Shown here: one piece after another, positions 54,138 through 62,640 of the stretch | Position numbering within the stretch: position 1 is the first letter of the stretch | Layout of the letters: the number at the start of each line of letters is the position of its first letter | NCBI RefSeq assembly: GCF_015686695.1 | Contig: NZ_JADPMR010000001.1 | Coordinates: 806,001 to 870,000, forward strand | From: Vibrio nitrifigilis | Lineage (GTDB): Bacteria > Pseudomonadota > Gammaproteobacteria > Enterobacterales > Vibrionaceae | Direction of reading: 5' to 3' | DNA: 64,000 nt | Notes under the pieces: generated by a model | The model's input: only the letters and a program-made list of their open reading frames with translations | Database searches by the model: none | What the model was told of the DNA's origin: nothing | Translations under genes and position numbers: made by a program

Positions 54138-56006
54138 TCAGCTTTGTGGCGAGTTTGTTGACGGCGCCGATGACAATGGCTGCTGAGCAGTGTCTTGAGT
54201 GGTTTGAGGTGTAGATTCTTCCTCTTCATCCGATGGACCATCTGTCACACGCATGGCACAGAATGCAATCACAAAATACGCAAATGTAAGCGCAATGGCG
54301 GTGTAGAAGTAATCTTGTTGCATGGTTTTCAATGCTTCACCACTCGGTGCTAAGCACACTAAACGCACGGCTAAAACGACCATAAAGATTAAGATGGCAC
54401 CAGCACCGACCAGTAATACCTTGGCGATATTTGCCGTATGAGCATCTGATGGGTCTTCCTCTTCATCGTCACTGTTCGCGTTTTCTGCAAGGCGTTTTTG
54501 CTCAAAATTAATCAATACTTGTTCTTTCTCTTCTTGACGCATTTCATGTGTAGGCCACGAGTCTTTTGCGCCCATGAAGCTTGCAGCAATAGGATACAGA
54601 ATTAAGGCGATTAAATATTCGGGCAAGAATATGTAGTAAAAGCTGATTGCCTTAGTCACAACCATCGTAACTGCAAAGGCTAAAGCAATCCCCCACGCTA
54701 AAAGGGCGGCAAGGTTGAGTTTTTGCCCCAAATAGCGTGACCAGTAGCGAGTTAATCCAAGTTTGGGTAGTAGGTAATGTTCTGCAATGGTTATTGCGCC
54801 AACTGGACTGAGCAAAATAGCGCCATAAACAGTTAACGGCATCACCGATTGTGCAACGAATGGGAAACAAGCTGCAGCAGCAATGACAATGCCGATAATC
54901 GCTGTGACTTTACTGCGTGTCATGGATGGCATCAGTGCACTTGCAGCAAGGCCTGCACGGTATAAACAGGCATTCGCGGTGGTCCAGCCTGCGCAGATAA
55001 CCGCCAGTAACCCCACATAACCGAGAGTGGCGAATGCAACATCAGCGGAGTCGAGATTAATGAGTGATTTACCGACTAATACCGCTGCACCTGCGCCCAT
55101 TAGACCAGCTGAAATCCAGCCAATATAGTGACCTAGGAACATACCGATACTCGAAAATACCCCATACCATTTACGATGTGCAAAACGGAAGGTCGCCATA
55201 TCGATTAGACCTAAATGCACCATTGCACCATTTGCCCAAGCAAAGGCGGCCACTTCCCAAGTCGATATACCGGGCTTGCCTTCTGGTGTTGTTCCAGTCC
55301 AGATAGAGTCACGAGCAACAGAAAGAAAATCGGAAAAACTCGATACTTCTGTGCTGCCATGAACATGCATCGCTAAGGTTGGAAGTGCGATGGCTGCACC
55401 GCAGATAAAGCAGGTGAGCATCCAAGGTGAGCAGATAGTGGCAAAGTTCGCCATTGCCTCAAAACCTCGCGCAGCAACAATCACCACAACGGCACTGAGC
55501 AAGAGGGTGACGATAATAAAGGCAATCGACGTTGGGTAGGCTTCTAATTGCACTGGCAAATCGAGAGCAAAGCGCACAGCATAAGCTGAGACGGTAATCA
55601 TGGCGGCTGCGAGTGAACCATAGAAGAGCAGAATGGCACTGTTATAAATTTTGCTGAAGTGCGATCCAGTGATTTGTTCTAAATAACTAAACAGAGATCG
55701 CCGGGTTTCAACGGCAATGGGGGTTGTCACAATCATCCAACTGGCAACGGCAAGTAGATTACCAATTAAAAGGCCTAGTAACAGTTCCTTAGTTCCGACC
55801 CCCATGGTGACAAAGGTGACACCAATGACAAATTCAGTGGCAGCGATATGCTCTCCGCCAAATAAACCAGCGAAGTAACGCCAGCCCTTAACATGACGAG
55901 CTGCTGGGGGAATCGCGTTGCGCAGATAGCGACGCTTATGTTTGGGTAATTGTGGACCAGGTTGGTGATGTATTCGTTGTTGCTGACTCATTGATGCAGA
56001 CTCCAA
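54138..56006 (-). CDS. NCS1-type purine/cytosine permease-like transporter
   Basis: The 622-residue inner-membrane protein has about twelve hydrophobic segments, beginning near residue 50 (LFGGEHIAATEFVIGVTFVT). The pattern of segments and EVAAFAWANGAMVHLGLIDM are compatible with purine/cytosine permease (NCS1) relatives, though the usual length is about 450. A Glu-rich cytosolic loop near 505-525 (NSDDEEEDPSDAH) and an extra pair of helices with a Gln/Ser-rich tail make it longer. The substrate is not evident. ATG 56006 is used; a second Met six codons in is possible. The gene is monocistronic, ended by the shared terminator. Confidence 0.75.
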   Translation of the reverse strand: MESASMSQQQRIHHQPGPQLPKHKRRYLRNAIPPAARHVKGWRYFAGLFGGEHIAATEFVIGVTFVTMGVGTKELLLGLLIGNLLAVASWMIVTTPIAVETRRSLFSYLEQITGSHFSKIYNSAILLFYGSLAAAMITVSAYAVRFALDLPVQLEAYPTSIAFIIVTLLLSAVVVIVAARGFEAMANFATICSPWMLTCFICGAAIALPTLAMHVHGSTEVSSFSDFLSVARDSIWTGTTPEGKPGISTWEVAAFAWANGAMVHLGLIDMATFRFAHRKWYGVFSSIGMFLGHYIGWISAGLMGAGAAVLVGKSLINLDSADVAFATLGYVGLLAVICAGWTTANACLYRAGLAASALMPSMTRSKVTAIIGIVIAAAACFPFVAQSVMPLTVYGAILLSPVGAITIAEHYLLPKLGLTRYWSRYLGQKLNLAALLAWGIALAFAVTMVVTKAISFYYIFLPEYLIALILYPIAASFMGAKDSWPTHEMRQEEKEQVLINFEQKRLAENANSDDEEEDPSDAHTANIAKVLLVGAGAILIFMVVLAVRLVCLAPSGEALKTMQQDYFYTAIALTFAYFVIAFCAMRVTDGPSDEEEESTPQTTQDTAQQPLSSAPSTNSPQS

Positions 56007-56444
56007 AAAAATGAGGTCGTAGCGTTCTACCTGCTATTCGTAATAGACGGAAGAGCTGGGTATTAAGTTAGGTACGTAGATACCGATGCGATACGACAAA
56101 TCCTACTTTTATCGGGGTGCTGCTTCGGAAAGCTTAGAGGCTTTTCTCGTTACAGCTGATTACATATCAATCATAGACTTATTCAAAATAAGACATCTTT
56201 TTTAACATATCAATAGATATAAAGTTAAAAAGGAGCGTTGCCAGTTAACAAAAAAATTCATTATGAACAGTATCTTTGTGATGAGGACTGCATAAATATA
56301 GCAGAGCACGGACTATTTGTGAGACTGAGTCACGACCCAAGATAATGTCACTATACTGTCATTATCTCATTGTAGGGTGTGCCCGAAACAAGTTGTGGCA
56401 TTGTACTAAACGCAATGCATTAGTCGTTTTTGGTGAAGGACGTT
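56007..56444. other. Gene-free region upstream of a small gene
   Basis: No reading frame of note. It presumably carries promoters of the permease gene (left) and the small gene (right). No specific operator is recognised. Confidence 0.5.
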
Positions 56445-56681
56445 ATGGCTAGAAAAATAGCAGATGCTGATAAAGAAATTATAAAATTACTCCAAAATCA
56501 GGGCTTAATAAGACAAGAAGCAGAAGCAGTATTAAAACGTGAAGTGTACCAACTAAGACCAGATGAAATTGCGATGGTCAAAAATTACGCCACCCACTTT
56601 GGTATTGCGAATCAAGATAAGTATATTCAGGAAATTTTGGAATTACGGCGCGAATTATTGTTAACTCGATTAGAGCCATAG
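56445..56681 (+). CDS. Small conserved-looking helical protein of unknown function
   Basis: ATG 56445 with a GAAGGA site seven bases upstream gives 78 residues; a GTG five codons earlier is a weaker start. The protein is charged and helical, MARKIADADKEIIKLLQNQ, then EAVLKREVYQLRPDEIAMVK, with no membrane segment or cysteine. I do not recognise the family. It faces eptA tail to tail with 46 bases between stops. Confidence 0.7.
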   Translation: MARKIADADKEIIKLLQNQGLIRQEAEAVLKREVYQLRPDEIAMVKNYATHFGIANQDKYIQEILELRRELLLTRLEP

Positions 56682-56727
56682 ATGACGCAAGCCGCAACCA
56701 TTTAAATAGTTGAGGCTTGCTGATTTC

Positions 56728-58356
56728 TTATGCGTGACACTTCGCAGTTATATCAAGCTGTTTGTTATCTGCACTGGTCTGAATACCATATAGGCCGAGT
56801 AGAGAATGAAATAAATTATCGTGGGAGAGATTCTGAGTTGTCGCTAAGTTCTCTAAACACGATTTATTAATGTGTTTTTGCTGCGCATAGTTTTGTGGTA
56901 TCCACACTAGCCATGGAACATGAGTTTGCTCAACAGGCGCGATTGAATATGGAGTGCCGTGCAAGTACAGGCCATTTTCGCCAAGCGATTCTCCGTGATC
57001 GGAAATGTAGGTCATCATCACATTGTACTGTTTAGAGGCTTGTTTCAGTTGTTCAATAACTTGCGATAGCACGTAGTCGGTATAAACCAACGTATTGTCA
57101 TAGACGTTCTTAATCTCTTTATCGCTGCAATTTTCTATATCGCTACGGTCACATGCCGGTTGGAAAGGGGCATGACTTTTCGGGTAACGTTGCCAGTAGG
57201 TGGGACCGTGACTACCAATAGTATGTAACACCAGTAATTTGTTTTTCGTGTCTTTGTTGATGAAGGTTTGTGCTTTTTTCAGCATGACCTCATCAAAACA
57301 AGTACTGCCGTTGCAATCGACATCTTTTAAAGAACCATCAATTCTCTGGTGAGGAAGATTATCCGCAACGCCTTTTGAACCCCCATCATTATCAAACCAC
57401 ATCAGTTCTACGCCAGCATGATTCATTACATTGAGTACGTTATCTTGGCTTCTGGCGCGTTCTTTATCGTAATTATCTCGGTTTAGGTTGGAGAACATAC
57501 AAGGAACGGAAAGAGCTGTGTAGGTTCCGCATGATGACACATGTTTAAAAGAGATTAGCCCCATATCTTTGGTATAAGGATCGGTGTTACGTTGATAACC
57601 GTTTTGCGCAAAGTTCATCGCACGAGCAGTCTCACCAAGCACAACCACCATTAATGTCGGCTTACCATTGGCACTAGGCATTAACTTCGCATCTTCACCT
57701 TGGGGCTTATAAGGGTAGGTTTTGGCAAAATACGTTTTATCAAAGTAACGGACACCATTATAAATATGAGCAGGAATGATCATTTTATTCAGATATTTAT
57801 TGTTACGTCCTACGGATGCGTAATTTTTGTAGTTGGTCGCCGCAATTAACAGGATTCCGACGATAGCAAGAACAACCAAGCCAACACGTGTGATGGCCGC
57901 TTTTTTCCATGAAGGCTGAGGTTTGATTTTCACTAAAAAAACCAGAACGGTGGGGATAAGCCCCAGTATCAACATATAGCCAACAGAAGCGCTATTGAGA
58001 TAAAACGCAGCTTCAGAGCTGTTAGTCTCAAATATACTTTCCATCATGGAACTATCAAATAATGTATGAAAGCTCATTTGGGCGTAAAGCGCTGCTGCCG
58101 ACGTCAAAATCACGAACGCCATAAAGGGTTTAAAAAAGTATGGGATTGCAAAGACAGAAAAAATAATTGTAAAGCAAAAAATTAGGAACAGCGGCGCGGT
58201 GTAAGGGAACGACACGTCACTAACACTATGGCTTAATTCGAAAATTTTTTTTATCACCGGGTAATTCATTACCGTGCCAAAATAGAGTGCGAGGAGCACG
58301 ATGAGCGATGGCATAGTCAGAGATATTCTTGGAATGCGAGTAACATTGATGTTCAT
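56728..58356 (-). CDS. eptA: Phosphoethanolamine-lipid A transferase
   Basis: EptA moves phosphoethanolamine from phosphatidylethanolamine to lipid A in the periplasm, lowering surface charge and polymyxin binding. The 542-residue protein has five N-terminal transmembrane helices (to about residue 172) and a sulfatase-like catalytic domain. Metal and nucleophile residues are visible in VVLGETARAMNF (Glu242), SCGTYTALSVPCMFSN (Thr280 as likely nucleophile), HTIGSHGPTYWQRYP and ISDHGESLGENG. It is followed on the same strand by no further gene. The glycosyltransferase upstream and dgkA nearby make a lipid-envelope group: DgkA recycles the diacylglycerol that EptA produces. Confidence 0.93.
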   Translation of the reverse strand: MNINVTRIPRISLTMPSLIVLLALYFGTVMNYPVIKKIFELSHSVSDVSFPYTAPLFLIFCFTIIFSVFAIPYFFKPFMAFVILTSAAALYAQMSFHTLFDSSMMESIFETNSSEAAFYLNSASVGYMLILGLIPTVLVFLVKIKPQPSWKKAAITRVGLVVLAIVGILLIAATNYKNYASVGRNNKYLNKMIIPAHIYNGVRYFDKTYFAKTYPYKPQGEDAKLMPSANGKPTLMVVVLGETARAMNFAQNGYQRNTDPYTKDMGLISFKHVSSCGTYTALSVPCMFSNLNRDNYDKERARSQDNVLNVMNHAGVELMWFDNDGGSKGVADNLPHQRIDGSLKDVDCNGSTCFDEVMLKKAQTFINKDTKNKLLVLHTIGSHGPTYWQRYPKSHAPFQPACDRSDIENCSDKEIKNVYDNTLVYTDYVLSQVIEQLKQASKQYNVMMTYISDHGESLGENGLYLHGTPYSIAPVEQTHVPWLVWIPQNYAQQKHINKSCLENLATTQNLSHDNLFHSLLGLYGIQTSADNKQLDITAKCHA

Positions 58357-58493
58357 CTATGTCATAACCTTTTTGATACTAGACAAGTTGAACTCAGTGT
58401 ATTGAGCAAACCTTAAGATTGACTTAATACTTAGGGGACTTTCCCGTTATTTTAGTTGATTCGCTATCCTCAAGCGGCAGGTCTTTTTCGCCA

Positions 58494-58528
58494 TTAAAAA
58501 AGGGCATGAGAATGCAGACTCATGCCCA
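58494..58528 (-). terminator. Terminator of the GT9 gene
   Basis: GGGCATGAG pairs with CTCATGCCC; on the minus strand six T follow. It lies 11 bases after the GT9 stop and separates it from eptA. Confidence 0.88.
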
Positions 58529-58538
58529 ACGCTTTTGT

Positions 58539-59747
58539 TCACCATGGCATAGATGAAATAGAAGCTTTAATTGGGGGCGACGTGGTCGTGTTGAGCGGAT
58601 TCAGATCTTTTTCGCTCGCAATCGGCTCGGAAAAAGAGGAAACGGTTTGTGATTGAGTGGTGTCTTGTTTCACTCGCACAATATGATTTAAGACCAATTT
58701 AGGATCGAACGCTGCGATATCTGAAACAGTTAAACCGCGAGAACCGAGTAGACCATAGGTGGCAGGATCTGTATGTGAATAGAGCCCGATACAGGTTGCG
58801 CCAGCGCTATCCGCAAGATGCAAAGGCCCAGTATCGCAACTGATAAAACCGTCGACATGATAAAAAAATGCACTGAGTTCTCGAAGATCGGTTGAACGAC
58901 AGTGACAGATATCGCCTTCTAATGGCTGACTAATTTCAGGGCCAAGTATTTCGACCCATGTGATCGGGTGAGCAGAAGTGCGATTGCAGCGTTCAATGAT
59001 GGTTAGCCATTGCTCATCACTTAGACGTTTTTCTCCTCTAGCGCCGCGAAAAAACGCGATACAAAGTGATGATTTATCGACAATTGCAGCGCGAACGGAT
59101 AACCCCAGTTCTAGTTCATTATCATTTAAGCCAAGGTGGTGATCTAGTGGGCAAAGAGGGATAGACCACATTTGAGCTAATAAACTCAATGGTTGCAAGG
59201 CTGCGTGACGATACAGAGTACTTTTGGGATACGTGTGCGTAAAACCGAATTGATAATGGCGGTGTTTAAAGGAGACTTTATTTACAGAACGGATAAACGC
59301 ACATGTGAATGCATCTTGCGCAGATCCACATGGCATCAAGCACAAATCAAAACTTTGTTTTTTTAAACTCAATAGTTGGCGTAGAGATCTGAATGCACTA
59401 CGAAATTTAAGATGAGTAAAGTAAAAATTATCCACTCCACAGTCTTGAAGCAGATCCTGTTGCCACTCATTTTTGCTTACTAAAGTAATGTTCGCCTCTG
59501 GCAATATTTCTCTGAGTTGTTTGAGAAATGGAATCAAAAAAACAGTATTTCCCAAACGGCTATTGTTTCTGACCACAACGACGCTTTTTACTGCAGCAGG
59601 TTTGATCAACATGGCGTGAGAAGGTTGAGCAAAAAAATAGCTCGTCATCTTACTTAATAGCGATAGCATCGTCTTTTTTCGTTGCTTATCAAAGCGACGT
59701 AACACGGTTTTAAAAGTCAAAAATGAGTCGAGGTTTAATTTATACAT
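58539..59747 (-). CDS. Glycosyltransferase family 9 (heptosyltransferase-like)
   Basis: The 402-residue protein resembles ADP-heptose:LPS heptosyltransferases. The N-terminal domain has VVVVRNNSRLGNTVFLIPFL (about 55-74) and LREILPEANITLVSKNEW; the C-terminal donor-binding domain has FRGARGEKRLSDEQW and FISCDTGPLHLADSAGATCI with the family SxDTGPLHLA motif, then GLYSHTDPATYGL. A basic N-terminal 50 residues and a Ser/Thr-rich tail are extra. It probably adds a sugar to the lipopolysaccharide core. Gene is upstream of eptA with its own terminator. Confidence 0.88.
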   Translation of the reverse strand: MYKLNLDSFLTFKTVLRRFDKQRKKTMLSLLSKMTSYFFAQPSHAMLIKPAAVKSVVVVRNNSRLGNTVFLIPFLKQLREILPEANITLVSKNEWQQDLLQDCGVDNFYFTHLKFRSAFRSLRQLLSLKKQSFDLCLMPCGSAQDAFTCAFIRSVNKVSFKHRHYQFGFTHTYPKSTLYRHAALQPLSLLAQMWSIPLCPLDHHLGLNDNELELGLSVRAAIVDKSSLCIAFFRGARGEKRLSDEQWLTIIERCNRTSAHPITWVEILGPEISQPLEGDICHCRSTDLRELSAFFYHVDGFISCDTGPLHLADSAGATCIGLYSHTDPATYGLLGSRGLTVSDIAAFDPKLVLNHIVRVKQDTTQSQTVSSFSEPIASEKDLNPLNTTTSPPIKASISSMPW

Positions 59748-59969
59748 ACTGCAAGCTCTTTGCTATGTGTCTAAGGCATCGATATTAGATACTGAGAGTT
59801 AAGATTTACTTAAGAGAGTGATCAAATGAAAATTTTTGGTCGATTTCCTAGTATTTAATAAACGCTATGATTATTAAGAGTTTCTTAAGTAATACTGTGT
59901 AATTTATCCATCCATCTTCGCTTAGCAGAGCGTGAACAATATTGAGCATAAAATTAAGGGTTGCTCGTA

Positions 59970-60329
59970 ATGAAACCAGGAAATACAGGGATTAAACGAG
60001 TCGTAAAAGCGGCGTATTTTTCTTATTTAGGAATAAAAGCTGCTTGGGTACATGAAGCGGCATTTCGTCAGGAGTCTCTGGCGTTTGTGGTGTGCACTAT
60101 TATTGCGTTGATGACGAATGAATCAGTGACGTATAAGATCTTGATGGTTGGTGTTATGGTCTTGGTGTTGATCGTTGAATTACTGAACTCAGCAGTTGAA
60201 GCGGCTATCGATAGAATAGGACCTGAGCATCATGAGTTAAGCGGTCGTGCGAAAGATTTAGGTTCAGCTGCGGTGTTGATATCCATTTTATTCGCGATGG
60301 GTGTTTGGGGAGCGATTTTACTGGCGTAA
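59970..60329 (+). CDS. dgkA: Diacylglycerol kinase
   Basis: DgkA phosphorylates diacylglycerol to phosphatidate in the inner membrane. The 119-residue size and three helices fit exactly. Signature residues are in HEAAFRQESLAF and VELLNSAVEAAIDRIG, the family active-site motif. ATG 59970 has AAGGG upstream; a TTG three codons earlier is less likely. It is divergent from the GT9/eptA genes. Pairing with eptA is sensible since EptA releases diacylglycerol. Confidence 0.96.
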   Translation: MKPGNTGIKRVVKAAYFSYLGIKAAWVHEAAFRQESLAFVVCTIIALMTNESVTYKILMVGVMVLVLIVELLNSAVEAAIDRIGPEHHELSGRAKDLGSAAVLISILFAMGVWGAILLA

Positions 60330-60340
60330 AACTATCAATG

Positions 60341-60366
60341 TAACGCTCAAGTATGATTGAGCGTTA
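60341..60366. terminator. Terminator shared by dgkA and the convergent small gene
   Basis: A perfect stem TAACGCTCAA/TTGAGCGTTA with loop GTATGA lies between the two convergent stops. The T run is weak. Confidence 0.65.
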
Positions 60367-60374
60367 GTTTGACG

Positions 60375-60689
60375 TCATTTAATGTGGATCATTTGATAAA
60401 TGGACGCGAGTGTCTTTTTCAGCTCTTCTTTAAGTTGCGTTTGATAACATGGATTACATTGAGTTTGTGCAATTAAATAGAGCAATTGAACGTAATCTTC
60501 ATAAAGTTCAATGAGTGTTTGTTGGGTTTTACCATTGCGTTTCTGACAAGCAGAATCGATATCACTTGCATCAATTTTATATACCATATCAGGTACATAG
60601 CCGTTAGTAATATGTAAAACAATCTTACGGCTTAAGCTCGGATAGTCTTTGGCTACTTTTGGTAGTGCGATGTTTTGCATGATTCCCAT
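60375..60689 (-). CDS. Small protein of unknown function
   Basis: The 104-residue protein starts at ATG 60687-60689 behind GGGAGAC. It is soluble and helical, with three or four cysteines (IDSACQKRNG, AQTQCNPCYQTQ) that could bind metal or form disulfides. No family is recognised. It converges with dgkA. Confidence that it is a real gene comes from the good ribosome site and even codon use. Confidence 0.65.
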   Translation of the reverse strand: MGIMQNIALPKVAKDYPSLSRKIVLHITNGYVPDMVYKIDASDIDSACQKRNGKTQQTLIELYEDYVQLLYLIAQTQCNPCYQTQLKEELKKTLASIYQMIHIK

Positions 60690-61133
60690 CTTTGTCTCCC
60701 AACTACGCTTTCCATTGTTATGGATATCAACTTCAACTGAGTATGAGCTTAACGCCTTATTCTTAAGGTTTACTTAAATTTCGTTACTGCGGGCAACTTT
60801 TTGCTCGGTATGCATGGCATTATAGAGATATTTGCACATTTTCAGAGTAAAGATATGTATCTAAATATGTAAGCTTATTGATGCAAGGAGATATTAGGCA
60901 CTTGCGCCGATGTTAACGGAATCTTATAAATGATATTGCAATTGTATGACTTTGTTTTCTATCATTTACTTATTCTATGTTTGGTGCCTAAATGGTGATC
61001 AAACTACATGTATATTTTCAACGTAGAATGACTCTATCTTTAAATCAGAGCTGTGCCTAAGAGCAAATACATTCTCGCAGCAACAGCCGCTTAAGGTCAT
61101 TTGGGTATAGATACACATTAAATAGGATAAACA
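60690..61133. other. Gene-free stretch before the OmpA-like gene
   Basis: No gene is seen in 444 bases. It presumably contains the divergent promoters for the flanking genes. Confidence 0.5.
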
Positions 61134-61802
61134 ATGAAAAAATGGGCAATGTTGTTAATTGCAACAGTCACACTTGCTGGTTGTGAAGCCACCCAGCGGC
61201 AGAATGCAACAACAGGTGAAAATGAGACAAACTCTACCACTAAAGGTGCCGTGGTTGGCGCTGTTGTGGGTGCATTAACAGGCTTAGCAACGGGCGGTAA
61301 TGCGACGGAACGTCGTCAGCACGCGTTAATCGGTGCAACTGGTGGTGCTGCAGTTGGCGCTGGCGTCGGTTACTACTTTGATCGTCAAGAAGCCCAATTG
61401 CGCAAATCTTTACTTGATTCAGGTGTTCAAGTTCAACGTGTCAACGATAGCCAGATTAAATTGGTCATGCAAAATGGTATTGGCTTTAATAGTGACTCTT
61501 ACCACTTAGATTCAAGTATTTATAAATCATTGAACGGTGTAGCTAAAGTGTTAGTGGAGTATCCGAAAACCCGCTTGCGAATTAATGGTTATACCGATAG
61601 CACTGGCAGCCAATCTTATAACCAATCTTTATCTGAGCGTCGTGCAAATTCGGTCCGTGAATACCTGATTAATCAAAATGTTTCGCCTCAGCGTATCGGT
61701 ATTTATGGTCATGGTGAGAATGCACCGTTATGCAGTAATGCTACAGCTCAAGGGCGAAAGTGTAATCGTCGAGTTGAAATTCAAATCACGCCAAATCAAT
61801 AA
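61134..61802 (+). CDS. OmpA-family lipoprotein with glycine zipper (YiaD-like)
   Basis: The 222-residue outer-membrane lipoprotein has a signal with lipobox LAGC (Cys17). Residues 38-83 form a glycine zipper (GAVVGAVVGALTGLATGG, GATGGAAVGAGVGYYFD), probably inserting in the membrane. The C-terminal OmpA domain (about 105-222) binds peptidoglycan: RLRINGYTDSTGSQSYNQSL, SERRANSVREYL, RIGIYGHGENAP and NRRVEIQI. AATAGGATAA precedes ATG 61134. It anchors the outer membrane to the wall. Confidence 0.95.
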   Translation: MKKWAMLLIATVTLAGCEATQRQNATTGENETNSTTKGAVVGAVVGALTGLATGGNATERRQHALIGATGGAAVGAGVGYYFDRQEAQLRKSLLDSGVQVQRVNDSQIKLVMQNGIGFNSDSYHLDSSIYKSLNGVAKVLVEYPKTRLRINGYTDSTGSQSYNQSLSERRANSVREYLINQNVSPQRIGIYGHGENAPLCSNATAQGRKCNRRVEIQITPNQ

Positions 61803-61903
61803 ATTTATGATGAGCACGCCCACGAACTTTGTATTCGTGGGCAAACGATCGTTGTCACCATGGATAATGAGGTGATAACAGAGAGTAACATGCTAAAAGA
61901 CAC

Positions 61904-62233
61904 CTAGAGAAAGTGGTGTTGCGCGCACTGACCAGTTGGACACTTAAGTAGTAACTCATAACCCATTTCGAAGTTAATGTTTTCAATACGAGCGAGTAGT
62001 CGTTGCAATTTAGGTAATGTCATATCCGAACGATGAGGAAAATTAGGAATAGCGTCTGATTTTAGCAACTTAAAAAAGTCATACTCTAAATCGGTTTCGT
62101 CATATTCACCCGACTGGCATTTCCTACAAATAGTTTGTTTATTTTTGGATGTAATGACTTCTAGCATTAAGAGTGTTGCGAACTTCTCACGAGCCTTTTC
62201 TACAGATGAGCTTTTTTTTCGCAAAGATATCAT
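61904..62233 (-). CDS. Small protein with CxxC motif, unknown function
   Basis: The 109-residue protein starts MISLRKKSSSVEKAREKFAT behind AAGGAGT on the minus strand. It has a CRKC pair near residue 36 and CPTGQC near the C-terminus, which could form a zinc site. The middle is acidic (SGEYDETDLEYDFFK). I do not recognise a family. It sits alone between the OmpA-like gene and the BCCT transporter. Confidence 0.68.
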   Translation of the reverse strand: MISLRKKSSSVEKAREKFATLLMLEVITSKNKQTICRKCQSGEYDETDLEYDFFKLLKSDAIPNFPHRSDMTLPKLQRLLARIENINFEMGYELLLKCPTGQCAQHHFL

Positions 62234-62640
62234 AGCGGACTCCTTAGCCAGTGGAGACCATTATGATCAATAAACATTATTTTCATGATATTACCGACGT
62301 TGTTTGTTCTCTACTATTCCTCATGGTTATAAATCACGAGTGATATAGAAAACAGATTGTTATATGTTTGGCTTTTTGATTGACTCTAAACATAGAGATA
62401 TTTATGAAATCTAAGCCATATTGGAGTGTTTTATACGGTAACACAAAAATAATTCTGAAACAGTCAATATTGAGTGGTGATGGGACAAAAAATGTCTGGT
62501 CGGATCATGTTTTAGCAAATATTAATACAATGATTGTGTGGCTTATTAAGGTCTAAGGGACAATAATGCACAACAAAAATGGCCTATTCAAAACAGAATA
62601 GGCCATTTTTTGTCCGGGATGTCACTGATAAATGAGTCTG
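62234..62640. other. Gene-poor stretch with a possible 50-codon frame
   Basis: A frame at 62404-62556 (MKSKPYWSVLYGNTK at the start) has a weak ribosome site and no known domain. A terminator lies at 62578-62613. Nothing else is seen. Confidence 0.35.
62578..62613. terminator. Terminator after the BCCT transporter gene
   Basis: AATGGCCTATTC pairs with GAATAGGCCATT; T runs lie on both sides. It serves the minus-strand transporter gene. Confidence 0.9.

Noticed and set aside
62404..62556. 50-codon gene
   Set aside because: Weak ribosome site and no family; too short to support alone.
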